DNA of 64,000 nucleotides. It comes from Mucilaginibacter sp. SJ. GTDB lineage: Bacteria; Bacteroidota; Bacteroidia; Sphingobacteriales; Sphingobacteriaceae. Each line of letters starts with the position of its first letter. The first letter of the stretch is position 1. Shown here in pieces: positions 54,697 through 63,501 of this stretch. A program made the position numbers and the translations under genes. Location: the NCBI RefSeq assembly GCF_028993635.1, contig NZ_CP118631.1:6076001-6140000 (forward strand), written 5' to 3'. Below the pieces are notes generated by a model. It did not search any database. It worked only from the letters and a program-made list of their open reading frames with translations, and was not told the DNA's origin.

Positions 54697-55096
54697 GTTA
54701 TGCCGATGCGCTGACAATAAGATATACTGATAGACAGATCGCCTGTTATTCAGATACGCAGATCATCTGGTACTGAGTTCAAACAATACTAAGATATTCT
54801 GATATTACCTTACACTGGAACAAGGATGTCCTGATAGCCGGTTACTCCGGTATTCGGATACCAATGCAGCCAGAAACGCCGATAGCCAGTTATTAAGATA
54901 TACAGATCATCAGGTATCCTGATCAAACGATACACGGGTACACCCTTATTACTTTATACAATTATAGGGATCACTCGTTTGCACGTTACTACTTTACAGA
55001 GATATGCGGGTATCAAGATGTTTGGATGCACGTTTACAAGATTATACCGATAGCCGGGTAAACTGATACACCGATATACGGTTATAGCGTTATTCT
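54697..55096. repeat. 50-unit array of degenerate 8-nt repeats
   Basis: Cut into consecutive 8-mers from 54697, the tract gives 50 units with no indel. Counted by hand: G at position 1 in 41/50, T at position 3 in 46/50, A at position 4 in 39/50, C at position 7 in 31/50. Position 2 is A, T or G but never C. Consensus G-(A/T/G)-T-A-N-N-C-N, e.g. GATATACT, GATAGCCG, GGTATCCT. It starts after the methyltransferase stop and ends 22 nt before the relaxase ATG. The 8-nt period excludes coding use. A binding array for a polymerising protein or part of oriT is inferred. Confidence 0.85.
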
Positions 55097-55118
55097 TTCT
55101 TCTCCAATCTGTCAACCT

Positions 55119-56114
55119 ATGATCGCCCGCATTCTTGAAAAACCTTCCAGAACTTTTGCCGGCGTAAAATATAATACCAATAAGATAGACCGGAATACAG
55201 GAGAGTTGATGCTTATCGCAAATTTTGGAGCCATACAGGGACTTAGTAACCCGCGGCCGCGGGATCTGGCCAATTATCTGCTGATGCTGTCCGCTCAAAA
55301 TAAGGGAATCAAAAAAAATACACAGTTTCACGCGGTCATTTCGGCTCGAGGACGAAACTACAGCAAGCAGGAATTGACAAAAGCGGCCGTGATGTGGCTA
55401 AAGGAAATGAAATATGGCGACCAGCCGTACCTGGTCGTGTTCCATAAAGATACCGATAATCACCACGTCCATGTTGTCAGTTCACGGGTAGGCAAGGATG
55501 GTAAACAAATCGACCGTGACTATGAACAGGTGAGGGCCGTCAGAAGCATAGACAAGGTTTTGGGTTACACCTTTGCCATGCAATACAGCTTCAGTACCCA
55601 GGCCCAATTTTATATGATTTTGGAGAACCAGGGTTTCCTTGGACGTGACTATATCAATGAAAAAAAGCTGCAGCAAAAAATAAGTTCCTATACACCCGAT
55701 AAGGTAAGGATAGCAGAACTCAAAGAATTGTTAATTGCTCAGAAAACTTCACCGGATTTTGTGCAGCAGATGAGAACACAATATCAGATCGACCTGATAT
55801 TTCATTCCGCCGAAGGGAAAAAACCTTATGGCTATACTGTTATTGACCATGCTACCAAACAAGTTTTTAAGGGTAGTGAAATCCTGAGCCTGAAATATCT
55901 GCTGGAGGATAATATGGATTTTGAATCCGCATACCAACAACCGGAAATTGATCTCCATGATTATCTGGGCCAGGACGCCATTACGTATTATTCTGAATAT
56001 GTACCGGAATGCGTTTATATCAGGCCCGTCATGATTTCCGACGATATCGACGACCAGCAGGTGCTTGGCATGAAACGCAAAAGACAAAAGAAAGCGAGAA
56101 CTAATACCCGATAA
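55119..56114 (+). CDS. mobB: Relaxase/mobilisation nuclease
   Basis: The 331-aa protein has an N-terminal Tyr (~Y18, in FAGVKYNTNK), motif FHAVISARG, and the metal-binding triad in FHKDTDNHHVHVVSSRVG (H-x-D-x-x-H-x-H-like). It nicks oriT and covalently leads the strand into the recipient. Bacteroidota MobB-type relaxases have this layout. It starts 22 nt after the 8-nt array, so the array may be its regulatory or oriT region. Confidence 0.85.
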   Translation: MIARILEKPSRTFAGVKYNTNKIDRNTGELMLIANFGAIQGLSNPRPRDLANYLLMLSAQNKGIKKNTQFHAVISARGRNYSKQELTKAAVMWLKEMKYGDQPYLVVFHKDTDNHHVHVVSSRVGKDGKQIDRDYEQVRAVRSIDKVLGYTFAMQYSFSTQAQFYMILENQGFLGRDYINEKKLQQKISSYTPDKVRIAELKELLIAQKTSPDFVQQMRTQYQIDLIFHSAEGKKPYGYTVIDHATKQVFKGSEILSLKYLLEDNMDFESAYQQPEIDLHDYLGQDAITYYSEYVPECVYIRPVMISDDIDDQQVLGMKRKRQKKARTNTR

Positions 56115-56135
56115 GGGATAAACCCATGAAGAATT

Positions 56136-56762
56136 ATGATCTGTTTATTTGGCAACCAAAAGGGTGGCGTAGGAAAAAGCACGCTCACCGTCCTATCAGG
56201 GAACTACCTGAGCCTGGCTAAAGATTGGCCGGTAACCATTATTGATATGGATTATCAGCAATCCATATCCCAGAAATTTGAAAAGGCAAAAGTCCTGGAG
56301 AATGAAGAGCCTTATGATGTAATGGCCGCAACACTGGAAACTTTTCCATTACTGAGTAATGTACTGACTAAAAGCAAGAAGGATGCGATACTGATCGATT
56401 TGCCTGGTAAATTGGATGATGATGGGTTAATCCCTGTTTTTAAATGTGCTGACCTGGTGATCTGTCCTTTTTCTTATGATGAATTCACATTTGAATCGAC
56501 TGTTTTATTTGCCGTTGTACTTAAAAAGGTCAATCCAAAAGTAGAAGTGGTTTTTATTCCCAACCGGATCAAAGCGAATGTCAAGTTTGAGATCATGAGC
56601 GAGGTGAACGAACAACTGTCCAAATTTGGCAAGATCACCGCAGCCATACCCGATCGTATTGACTTTCAAAGGATCACCACCTTTCAAACGCCCTTATCCC
56701 TTTACGGCGTAATCACACCTGTATTCGAAGAAATATTCGCCGACCGATTATGGAAAAAATAA
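56136..56762 (+). CDS. ParA-family ATPase (TraA-type)
   Basis: The 208-aa protein has a deviant Walker A NQKGGVGKSTL at the N terminus (~7-17), a switch DMDYQQS and Walker B-like AILIDLPG. It matches the ParA-like TraA of Bacteroides conjugative elements. It starts the tra operon 21 nt after the relaxase stop and overlaps the next gene by 13 nt. Confidence 0.85.
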   Translation: MICLFGNQKGGVGKSTLTVLSGNYLSLAKDWPVTIIDMDYQQSISQKFEKAKVLENEEPYDVMAATLETFPLLSNVLTKSKKDAILIDLPGKLDDDGLIPVFKCADLVICPFSYDEFTFESTVLFAVVLKKVNPKVEVVFIPNRIKANVKFEIMSEVNEQLSKFGKITAAIPDRIDFQRITTFQTPLSLYGVITPVFEEIFADRLWKK

Positions 56763-57097
56763 AATCATTAGCAGACCAGCTACGTGAAAAAATGGTTAAA
56801 CCGGGTGGCGGCTATCAAAGTATAGGGGACGAAGTCCATAAAAAGGCCACGAAAAAGGCAGATAAAATCATTGAATCCACCATACTCAAAGCCTTGATCG
56901 CCTATGATAACAGTAATAACAAAAACATGGTGCACGTCCGCTTTGATAAGCAAACCGCCGATATCATGAATAAATTTAAAATGGCGACTGGGGTAGACGT
57001 GACCAAATTCGTTGCCTTCGCTGTAAAGCATTTCTTCGATACCTATCCTGAATTGAAGACTATTATTAAACAGTACATACAAAACACAGACTTATGA
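56750..57097 (+). CDS. TraB-position DNA-binding-like protein
   Basis: The 115-aa basic protein has a C-terminal half (MVHVRFDKQTADIMNKFKMA then GVDVTKFVAFAVKHFF) suggesting a ribbon-helix-helix or DUF3408-like fold. It likely partners the ParA-type ATPase in positioning the element or relaxosome. It overlaps both neighbours. Confidence 0.6.
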   Translation: MEKIKSLADQLREKMVKPGGGYQSIGDEVHKKATKKADKIIESTILKALIAYDNSNNKNMVHVRFDKQTADIMNKFKMATGVDVTKFVAFAVKHFFDTYPELKTIIKQYIQNTDL

Positions 57098-57378
57098 CCT
57101 GGATAAAATTTACACTATGGCTGCTTGGTATTTATACCAGTTATTATGCAGCCCTGATCATTTGGGATTGCCTGCGCACCAAACGCGGAGATACCGGAAA
57201 TGATCAACATGAACTCACTTTTGTGGAAAATATTGAACCCATTAAATCACAAGTAGATGAATCTATTTTAAACGGAAAGGAATCATCAGTTGTTTTTTCA
57301 GGGGGTGTCAGCCTCAAGCAGATGTTCAACCTCGCCCGCGAAGAGTCGGTCGAGTACACCAAAGCCGTTAGTTTTTAG
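57094..57378 (+). CDS. Small membrane-anchored conjugation protein
   Basis: The 94-aa protein has one N-terminal membrane helix (IKFTLWLLGIYTSYYAALII) and a soluble tail. It sits at the traC/traD position of Bacteroidota tra operons. It overlaps upstream by 4 nt; 3-nt gap downstream. Confidence 0.6.
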   Translation: MTWIKFTLWLLGIYTSYYAALIIWDCLRTKRGDTGNDQHELTFVENIEPIKSQVDESILNGKESSVVFSGGVSLKQMFNLAREESVEYTKAVSF

Positions 57379-57381
57379 CAT

Positions 57382-57678
57382 ATGAAATTTTTCCTGACAG
57401 CCTGGTGCAGTTTGCTAACGATGATAGCGGTAGCTCAGCCCGGTATAACGGATGGTTCTTTGGCGCAGGCCAAACAGGACCTTTCTTCATCGTTTTTTTC
57501 AGCCTTTGATTTTGCCTTGGTATTGGCCCTTTTACTGGGCTGTATGGGGGCATTGAAAATATACCATAATTGGCAAATGGGCGAAAAACGCATAGATGCA
57601 GTAGTTGCTGCCTGGTTTTTCGCTGCCATCTTTATGATCCTTTCGGGTCCTTTTTTACGGGCATTGTTCGGAATCTGA
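57382..57678 (+). CDS. DUF4134 (TraE-like) membrane protein 1
   Basis: The 98-aa protein has an N-terminal signal/TM, then two hydrophobic helices (FDFALVLALLLGCMGALKIY; WFFAAIFMILSGPFLRALFGI). The pattern G.L.IY..W..GE..ID....W matches DUF4134/TraE of the transfer apparatus, the small pilin-like or channel subunit. A second copy lies at 57906. Confidence 0.75.
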   Translation: MKFFLTAWCSLLTMIAVAQPGITDGSLAQAKQDLSSSFFSAFDFALVLALLLGCMGALKIYHNWQMGEKRIDAVVAAWFFAAIFMILSGPFLRALFGI

Positions 57679-57905
57679 ATACCTGTTTTTTTTAATAATG
57701 CTTCTTCCCAAGAAGTAATAAAAGATTTCCGTCTAAATTATCTTCAATAATGACCTGCTATAGGTTTAACTGTGCAGTTAAATACTGCATTCCCTTTGGG
57801 TGAATTTTTAGGGGCGCTGTTCGTGATCTGAACGCTCTTTTACCATACATGACCATCTCCCTGGTGGCCTTAAAAGATCTCCGCCTTTATTTTTTCTCCC
57901 TTTTA

Positions 57906-58211
57906 ATGTTTATAAAAACAAAAAAGTTATGGGCCGCAGCCCTATTGCTGGCCTTGTCTATTCCTGTGTTTGCGCAAAGCGGCGTTAACGGCCTGAACAC
58001 AGCAACCTCCACCTTAAAAACCTACATAGCCCCGGTAACCAATATCACACTGGTGATCGGCGGTATTGTCGGTATCGTTGGTGCCATCCGTGTCTACTCG
58101 AAGTGGAACTCGGGTGACCAGGATATCAACAAAGAGATTATGGGGTGGGGCGGCTCGTGCGTCTTTCTCGTGGTTTCCGCGTTGGTGATCAAAGCTTTCT
58201 TCGGCTTATAA
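57906..58211 (+). CDS. traE: DUF4134 (TraE-like) membrane protein 2
   Basis: The protein is 101 aa from the ATG at 57906 (MFIKTKKLWAAALLLAL); an upstream start at 57849 is rejected. It has a signal peptide (VFAQ), two TM helices (ITLVIGGIVGIVGAIRVYSK; CVFLVVSALVIKAFFGL) and ...WNSGDQDINKEIMGWGGS, the TraE signature. Its TAA overlaps the traF ATG by one base. Confidence 0.85.
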   Translation: MFIKTKKLWAAALLLALSIPVFAQSGVNGLNTATSTLKTYIAPVTNITLVIGGIVGIVGAIRVYSKWNSGDQDINKEIMGWGGSCVFLVVSALVIKAFFGL

Positions 58212-58498
58212 TGGCCAGGAAGTATCCTGTATATAAGGGGTTGCAACGACCCCTTATATTCAAAGGCTTCAAGGGCAAGTTCATTTACTGGGGCTTAGCT
58301 TCACTTTTAGCGGGACTTGTTTTTGGGGCCTTAATCATGTCTCTGGTCAATATGTGGCTTGGCGCCATGGTATTGATCGGCTTTATTGTCGGTGGCCTGT
58401 TCTTCACTGCAGGCAAACAAAAAGGCGGCCTTCATTCCAAAAGCCGCACTTCAAACATTTACATCCTTAATCGTTATGGGCGTAAAAACCTTGTTTAG
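58211..58498 (+). CDS. traF: DUF4133 (TraF-like) membrane protein
   Basis: The protein is 95 aa from the ATG at 58211. The N terminus YPVYKGLQRPLIFKGFKGKF is typical of DUF4133/TraF, followed by two close TM helices (~29-72). It is a VirB3-like inner-membrane subunit. It overlaps traG by 23 nt. Confidence 0.85.
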   Translation: MARKYPVYKGLQRPLIFKGFKGKFIYWGLASLLAGLVFGALIMSLVNMWLGAMVLIGFIVGGLFFTAGKQKGGLHSKSRTSNIYILNRYGRKNLV

Positions 58499-60899
58499 CA
58501 TTCCCTATGCAGGAGTGGATAAAGATGATGAATACGATCTGCTTATAGGCCTTAATGGCGAATGCTCAGTCGTTATCGAATTAGTAAACCCCATTATCCG
58601 TTATTCCGCGTATCCAGCGGGATATGAAGAGTTTCACCATCTGCTCATCAATGTTGTTAAAATATTAGGCGATGGTTATCTCCTGCAAAAGCAGGATATC
58701 ATCAGTAGTTCATCCTATAAAGGACCGCCTGCCACTGAATACCTTCAAAAAAAATATAATGCCCATTTCGAAGGGCGGGAATGTTTGAAGGTCTCTACCT
58801 ATTTAACTATAACGCGCCAGGTCAAAAAGGGTGCGTTTTACGTTTATGATGCCCGTGTTCTACGGGATTTCAGACAGGCTATAGGTAAGGTATTGGACAT
58901 ATTGCCATCTGCAAAGGCTTTGAATAAAGGCCGATTGAACCAACTGGTATTACAACTGCTCAGCATGGACTTTGGCGGGTCCAACATTGTACTGGATAAT
59001 CTTGCTCCCTCGGAAACCGAGATCAGGATGGGTGAAAGGTCAGTACGCAGTATTAGCCTCGTCAATATCGATAACATCGATCTGCCGCCCGATATTTCCA
59101 CACACATTGAATTAAATGATAAAGAAAGTATGCGCGGGTTTCCGGTGGACTTCCTGTCGTTCCTGTTTAAAGTACCCGGTGTCGATGTGATCGTTTACAA
59201 CCAAGTCATTGAAATACCCAACCAGGTTGCAACGCTCCGAAAACTGGAGCAAAAAAGGAAAAGACACGCCGGTATTCCCGATCCTGCCAATCAATTGTGT
59301 GTTGAGGATATCGACCTTCTGTTGAATGATGTCGCCCGAGAAAACCAATTGCTGGTCAATTGCCACTTTAATATCCTGGTAGCTGCACAAGCCAACGCTA
59401 TCCAAAAGGCGGTCAATTTTGTAGAGAGTTCACTTTTTCAGCTGGGCATTATTCCAAGCAAAAACGCTTACAACCAACTGGAGCTCTTTCGCACTGTACT
59501 GCCGGGAAACGGAGTAGAGCTAAAGGAGTACGATTGGTTTCTTACCACTTGCGATGCGGCCGTTTGCTTCTTCTTTAAGGAATCACTGCCCAAAGATGAA
59601 CCTTCCGATTTCCTGATCAGGTTTACCGACCGGCAGGGTATTCCCGTCGCGATCGACCCGTCTGACCTGCCCATGCGTACGGGGCGTATCAGCGCGAGAA
59701 ATCGCTTCATTTTAGGCCCCTCAGGTTCTGGTAAGAGTTTTTTGACTTGTTCATTGATAGAAAGTTACATGATTTATAATATGGATATGGTGATCGTGGA
59801 TACGGGCCATTCCTATTCAGGGCTATGTAAATATTATCAGGGCAAATACATCACGTACACCGATAAGAAGCCCATTACCATGAATCCCTTTCAGATCACT
59901 GAAGCGGAGTACAATGTTGAAAAAAAGGACTTTTTGTGTACGCTGATCGCCGTTGCCTGGAAAGGAGCTGAAGGGATATTCAGCCCCGTAGAACGGGATG
60001 TAATCGCAAACGTGCTCTCTGCTTACTATAGTAAATTCTTTGCCACCAGTGGAAAATTGAGCTTCAATACTTTTTATGAGTTCGCGTTGGAAAAAATACC
60101 GGAGATAAAAAAGGAAGAGAAAATTCCTTTTGACTTTGATGAGTTCAGGTACGTGCTAAAGAAATTCTACAAAGGTGGTGAGTTTGCAGCTATTCTGAAC
60201 AACGAAACAGATAAATCCCTTTTTACCGAACGCTTTATCGTCTTCGAAATTGACAGTATAAAAGAGCACAAGGTTCTCTTTCCGCTCGTCACGCTCATCA
60301 TCATGGACGTGTTCATCCAAAAGATGCGTTACCGTTCTGACAGGCGCAAGACCTTAATTATTGAAGAGGCCTGGAAAGCGATCGCAAGCCCGCTCATGGC
60401 GAACTATATTTTATACCTCTACAAGACGGTCCGTAAGTTTTGGGGCGAAGCCATTGTTGTAACGCAGGAGCTCGGCGATATCATCGGAAACGCCGTCGTT
60501 AAAGACAGCATTATCAATAACTCAGATACCATCTTTCTGCTCGATCAGACCAAGTTTAAAGATAATTATGACCAGATCGCCTCTCTGCTTTCGATTAATG
60601 AAACTGAAAGACGTAAGATTTTTTCCATCGGCCAGCTCGATAACACTGAAGGACGGGGAAGATTCAAAGAGGTCTATATCCGCCGCGGAGCAGTTGGGGA
60701 GGTATATGGCGTAGAGGTATCGCTTCACCAATACCTTACTTACACTACAGAAAAACCAGAGAAGTCGGCGGTAGAAAGTTATACCAACCGTTTCGGTTCT
60801 TACCCGGATGGCCTGGACGCCTTCGTCAGGGATTTTAAAGAAAGCGGTAAATCCTTATCTGCTTTCATTTCACAGGTTAATCAAAATCAACAATCATGA
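58476..60899 (+). CDS. traG: TraG conjugation ATPase (VirB4-like)
   Basis: The protein is 807 aa from the ATG at 58476. Its Walker A LGPSGSGKSF is near residue 413, followed by VIVDTGHSYSGLC. Walker B-type KTLIIEEAWKAIAS and the QELGDIIGN block are typical of TraG/VirB4 ATPases that power assembly of the transfer channel. It overlaps the next gene by 4 nt. Confidence 0.9.
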   Translation: MGVKTLFSIPYAGVDKDDEYDLLIGLNGECSVVIELVNPIIRYSAYPAGYEEFHHLLINVVKILGDGYLLQKQDIISSSSYKGPPATEYLQKKYNAHFEGRECLKVSTYLTITRQVKKGAFYVYDARVLRDFRQAIGKVLDILPSAKALNKGRLNQLVLQLLSMDFGGSNIVLDNLAPSETEIRMGERSVRSISLVNIDNIDLPPDISTHIELNDKESMRGFPVDFLSFLFKVPGVDVIVYNQVIEIPNQVATLRKLEQKRKRHAGIPDPANQLCVEDIDLLLNDVARENQLLVNCHFNILVAAQANAIQKAVNFVESSLFQLGIIPSKNAYNQLELFRTVLPGNGVELKEYDWFLTTCDAAVCFFFKESLPKDEPSDFLIRFTDRQGIPVAIDPSDLPMRTGRISARNRFILGPSGSGKSFLTCSLIESYMIYNMDMVIVDTGHSYSGLCKYYQGKYITYTDKKPITMNPFQITEAEYNVEKKDFLCTLIAVAWKGAEGIFSPVERDVIANVLSAYYSKFFATSGKLSFNTFYEFALEKIPEIKKEEKIPFDFDEFRYVLKKFYKGGEFAAILNNETDKSLFTERFIVFEIDSIKEHKVLFPLVTLIIMDVFIQKMRYRSDRRKTLIIEEAWKAIASPLMANYILYLYKTVRKFWGEAIVVTQELGDIIGNAVVKDSIINNSDTIFLLDQTKFKDNYDQIASLLSINETERRKIFSIGQLDNTEGRGRFKEVYIRRGAVGEVYGVEVSLHQYLTYTTEKPEKSAVESYTNRFGSYPDGLDAFVRDFKESGKSLSAFISQVNQNQQS

Positions 60900-61576
60900 A
60901 GAACTACTTTATCAAATGGCCATTATTAGCTATAGTTTTTTTAATAGGCCGTTACAGTACGGAGGCGCAAACATTGACCGTCGACCCGGCTGTATCCGGA
61001 GCAATCGCTATCAACGCGGGTGTTATTAACGGTCAGTTGAATACTACTAATGACAAATTAAACCTGATTCAGAAAGGCCAGCTGGCCGTCAGCGGGCAAC
61101 TTGTAATTGTCAACAACCTGCAAAATAAGATTTACCAGGGTTTGAGCCAGGTCGCATCAGTGATCAATAACCTGTCAACCATAAAAGAAATAGCAGAATG
61201 CGGTTCAGATATTATCAGTGATGTGGAGTCATCGGTAAAACTGGCCAAGTCCGACCCTGTATTATTGCTATTTGCAGAACAGGGTGCCTGGGACTTTGAA
61301 ACAAGGGCCGCCATACTTGCCGCGGACGTCAGCGCATTTGTGCTGAAAGGCGGAAAAGATAATCTCATGGATTCCGGCGAAAGGGGGAAATTACTCAATC
61401 ATATTGCCGATGAAATGCGCATCCTACGGGGAATCGCCTACGGCATGAGCCGGGCTATGTACTGGGCGAAGATCAACGGCATTTTTCGTTCACTTAACCC
61501 ATGGGCCGAATGGCAAAACCAGGATATCAGGATTGCTAATGATGTTTTAACGAACGCTAAATACCTGAAGCAATGA
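60896..61576 (+). CDS. TraI-like periplasmic conjugation protein, paralog 1
   Basis: The 226-aa protein has a signal peptide (1-24, STEAQ) and is helical throughout. It ends IANDVLTNAKYLKQ. Two more proteins downstream (62088 and 62771) end almost the same way, so three related subunits are encoded in tandem. The position right after traG matches TraI of CTnDOT-type elements. Confidence 0.7.
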   Translation: MKNYFIKWPLLAIVFLIGRYSTEAQTLTVDPAVSGAIAINAGVINGQLNTTNDKLNLIQKGQLAVSGQLVIVNNLQNKIYQGLSQVASVINNLSTIKEIAECGSDIISDVESSVKLAKSDPVLLLFAEQGAWDFETRAAILAADVSAFVLKGGKDNLMDSGERGKLLNHIADEMRILRGIAYGMSRAMYWAKINGIFRSLNPWAEWQNQDIRIANDVLTNAKYLKQ

Positions 61577-62088
61577 AACACGAAGTCATTATGATCTGCC
61601 CGCCATGGAAACAGTACCGTATTTACAGAAGAGCGCACAGGATACTGACTGATAACATATCTCCCAAAATGCTGGAAGCCATGCAGGCCTTTCAGTTCCT
61701 GGGGGATTGCCTCGAACATCTTACGTCACCGGATCATATCGTTTTCATATGGGTTACCGAAAAGTTCACGGAGGAATGTAAAGATTACATGAAGCGTTTG
61801 GGCTATCAGTATCATCAGTATTTGCTATGGCACAGGCCAAAGTGGAAAAGGGGAGCCTCAAAAGAGGTGTTAGAATATCTGATGATTTATTATAAAGGCG
61901 ATTTATTTTCATCGGCGATAACCTTCCCCGATCCCTTAAAGTCGCCATTTACAGCAAGGGTTAAAAACAGGAAGCATAAACCGGGGGATGCTTATGCTTT
62001 AATAGAAAGCTTATTCCCAAACAGATCCAAACTTCAGGTTTTTGGCTCCACATGCCGTCCCGGCTGGAATGTGTTCCAACATAAATAA
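61573..62088 (+). CDS. MT-A70-like protein with altered DPPW motif
   Basis: The 171-aa protein starts MKHEVIMICPPWKQYRIYRR. MT-A70 enzymes carry DPPW at this place; here it is CPPW (Cys9-Trp12). Later blocks match the family: HIVFIWVTEKFTEECKDYMK, LLWHRPKW, KNRKHKPGDAYALIESLFPN and RPGWNVF. The first Asp of DPPW is needed for N6-adenine methylation, so activity is doubtful. It lies inside the tra operon, overlapping both neighbours, so it may have a structural or regulatory role in transfer. Confidence 0.65.
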   Translation: MKHEVIMICPPWKQYRIYRRAHRILTDNISPKMLEAMQAFQFLGDCLEHLTSPDHIVFIWVTEKFTEECKDYMKRLGYQYHQYLLWHRPKWKRGASKEVLEYLMIYYKGDLFSSAITFPDPLKSPFTARVKNRKHKPGDAYALIESLFPNRSKLQVFGSTCRPGWNVFQHK

Positions 62089-62774
62089 TGGAAAAAAAAA
62101 CGCTTATGAAATTAATACTATTGACTGTGGCGATCCTGGTTGCTTTTGGCAACAAAGTCATAGCCCAGAAAAAAATACTCGACATTCCTGCCCTTCACCA
62201 ACTGGTGGATGAATCCGAATCCGAAAACAAGCTGCAGGTGAAGGCAAAGAACCAACAGGCTTTAACAACAGCAAATGAACAGGCAAACCTGACCTTGTTG
62301 AGTAAAACAAAAGCCATGTACCGAACTTTACAACAGCGGTATAATATCCTCAGCACTGCTATTAATATTGCAGATATCGGTATATATGCTTCTCCGATGG
62401 TCAGCCGGATTATCAGCAACCAAGGCAAAATCGTACAATTGGTTCAGAAAAATCCGGCCTTAATTGTTATCGGATACCAATCTGCTTTGCAGTTTGTCAC
62501 ACAAGCGAAAAGCCTCATGGCCTATGTCACGGGCCTTTCCCTATCACTTGGAGACGTCAATCAAATGAAAGCATCCAACCGGAAAATGCTTTTTGATTAT
62601 GTGATCTCTGAACTGAGCAATATTCAGGACCTGTCCGGCAATATGCTTAACATGATGCAATACTCCGGCCTGGCCTCACTGTTAAGAGCGGCCAATCCTT
62701 TTCAGAATTTTGTTGATGCGGATAAGTCTATCGGGCAGGATATTATTCAAAACGCTAAATACCTGAAACAATGA
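62088..62774 (+). CDS. TraI-like periplasmic conjugation protein, paralog 2
   Basis: The 228-aa protein could start at 62088 or at the ATG at 62106. It has a signal peptide (NKVIAQ) and helices with a Gln/Asn-rich segment. The C terminus GQDIIQNAKYLKQ is shared with the neighbours. One-base overlap with the MT-A70-like gene, 4-nt overlap with the next. Confidence 0.65.
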   Translation: MEKKTLMKLILLTVAILVAFGNKVIAQKKILDIPALHQLVDESESENKLQVKAKNQQALTTANEQANLTLLSKTKAMYRTLQQRYNILSTAINIADIGIYASPMVSRIISNQGKIVQLVQKNPALIVIGYQSALQFVTQAKSLMAYVTGLSLSLGDVNQMKASNRKMLFDYVISELSNIQDLSGNMLNMMQYSGLASLLRAANPFQNFVDADKSIGQDIIQNAKYLKQ

Positions 62775-63445
62775 AAAAAAGAATCCCTGGCCTCCTTATA
62801 CTTTTCGCCCTTTACTTTTCCTTTCCCTTAATTGCGCAGGAATACGTCATCGACTACCAGCATCTGATCGCGGTTTCGCAAAACGCTGCTGTAAGGAGTG
62901 GGGCGGAGCTTACTCATGAGCAGTATCTCGGCAAGATCAATAATAATATCAATGACCTTAATACCAATGTTGGCTCAGTGGTACTTGCCCAGACCATGAT
63001 CTACGAAGGGCTTTCCAATGTAAACTCTGCCTTAAAGGATGGGCTTGCGGTCAAGAATATAGCTGTCATCATTGCCGATATGACCGGTTACATCAACCAA
63101 GCCCTGGTGATGGCGAAAAACGAACCGTACCTTTTGACATTTGCCGGCAATATAGCCGCCGAAATGCGGACAAGATCCCTAACGCTCGTTGGCGATGTTT
63201 CCGGTTATATACTTAAAGAAGGAAATAATGTCATGGCGGATTATAATTCCCGTGACCAGTTACTGCGCAAACTAATTACCCAACTGCAAATACTGGACGG
63301 ATTAGCCTATGGTGCCTGGAAATCCATGTACTGGGCGAAACAGCGGGGCATTATCGCGTCAGCAACCCCATTTGCGGGCTGGGTCAATCAGGATAAAACC
63401 TATGTCAGCCAGATCATTCAGAATGCTAAATACCTGCACCAATGA
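62771..63445 (+). CDS. TraI-like periplasmic conjugation protein, paralog 3
   Basis: The 224-aa protein has a signal peptide (FSFPLIAQ) and a helical body with ILDGLAYGAWKSMYWAKQRG. Paralog 1 has ILRGIAYGMSRAMYWAKINGI at the same place. It ends IIQNAKYLHQ. The three copies probably form a hetero-oligomer in the periplasmic part of the channel. Confidence 0.65.
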   Translation: MKKRIPGLLILFALYFSFPLIAQEYVIDYQHLIAVSQNAAVRSGAELTHEQYLGKINNNINDLNTNVGSVVLAQTMIYEGLSNVNSALKDGLAVKNIAVIIADMTGYINQALVMAKNEPYLLTFAGNIAAEMRTRSLTLVGDVSGYILKEGNNVMADYNSRDQLLRKLITQLQILDGLAYGAWKSMYWAKQRGIIASATPFAGWVNQDKTYVSQIIQNAKYLHQ

Positions 63446-63501
63446 TGATGGCTCCGAGGGCGTGGTATGATCTCTGAATGTCATTTAAAATAAATTAATA
63501 C

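Noticed and set aside
54697..55096. Array considered as a CRISPR or a coding repeat
   Set aside because: Units are 8 nt, degenerate and without spacers, so not CRISPR. An 8-nt period does not hold a codon frame and stops occur in every frame across the tract.
54954..55331. 125-aa minus-strand frame
   Set aside because: It covers the 8-nt array and the antisense of the relaxase start; its sequence is an artefact of the repeats.
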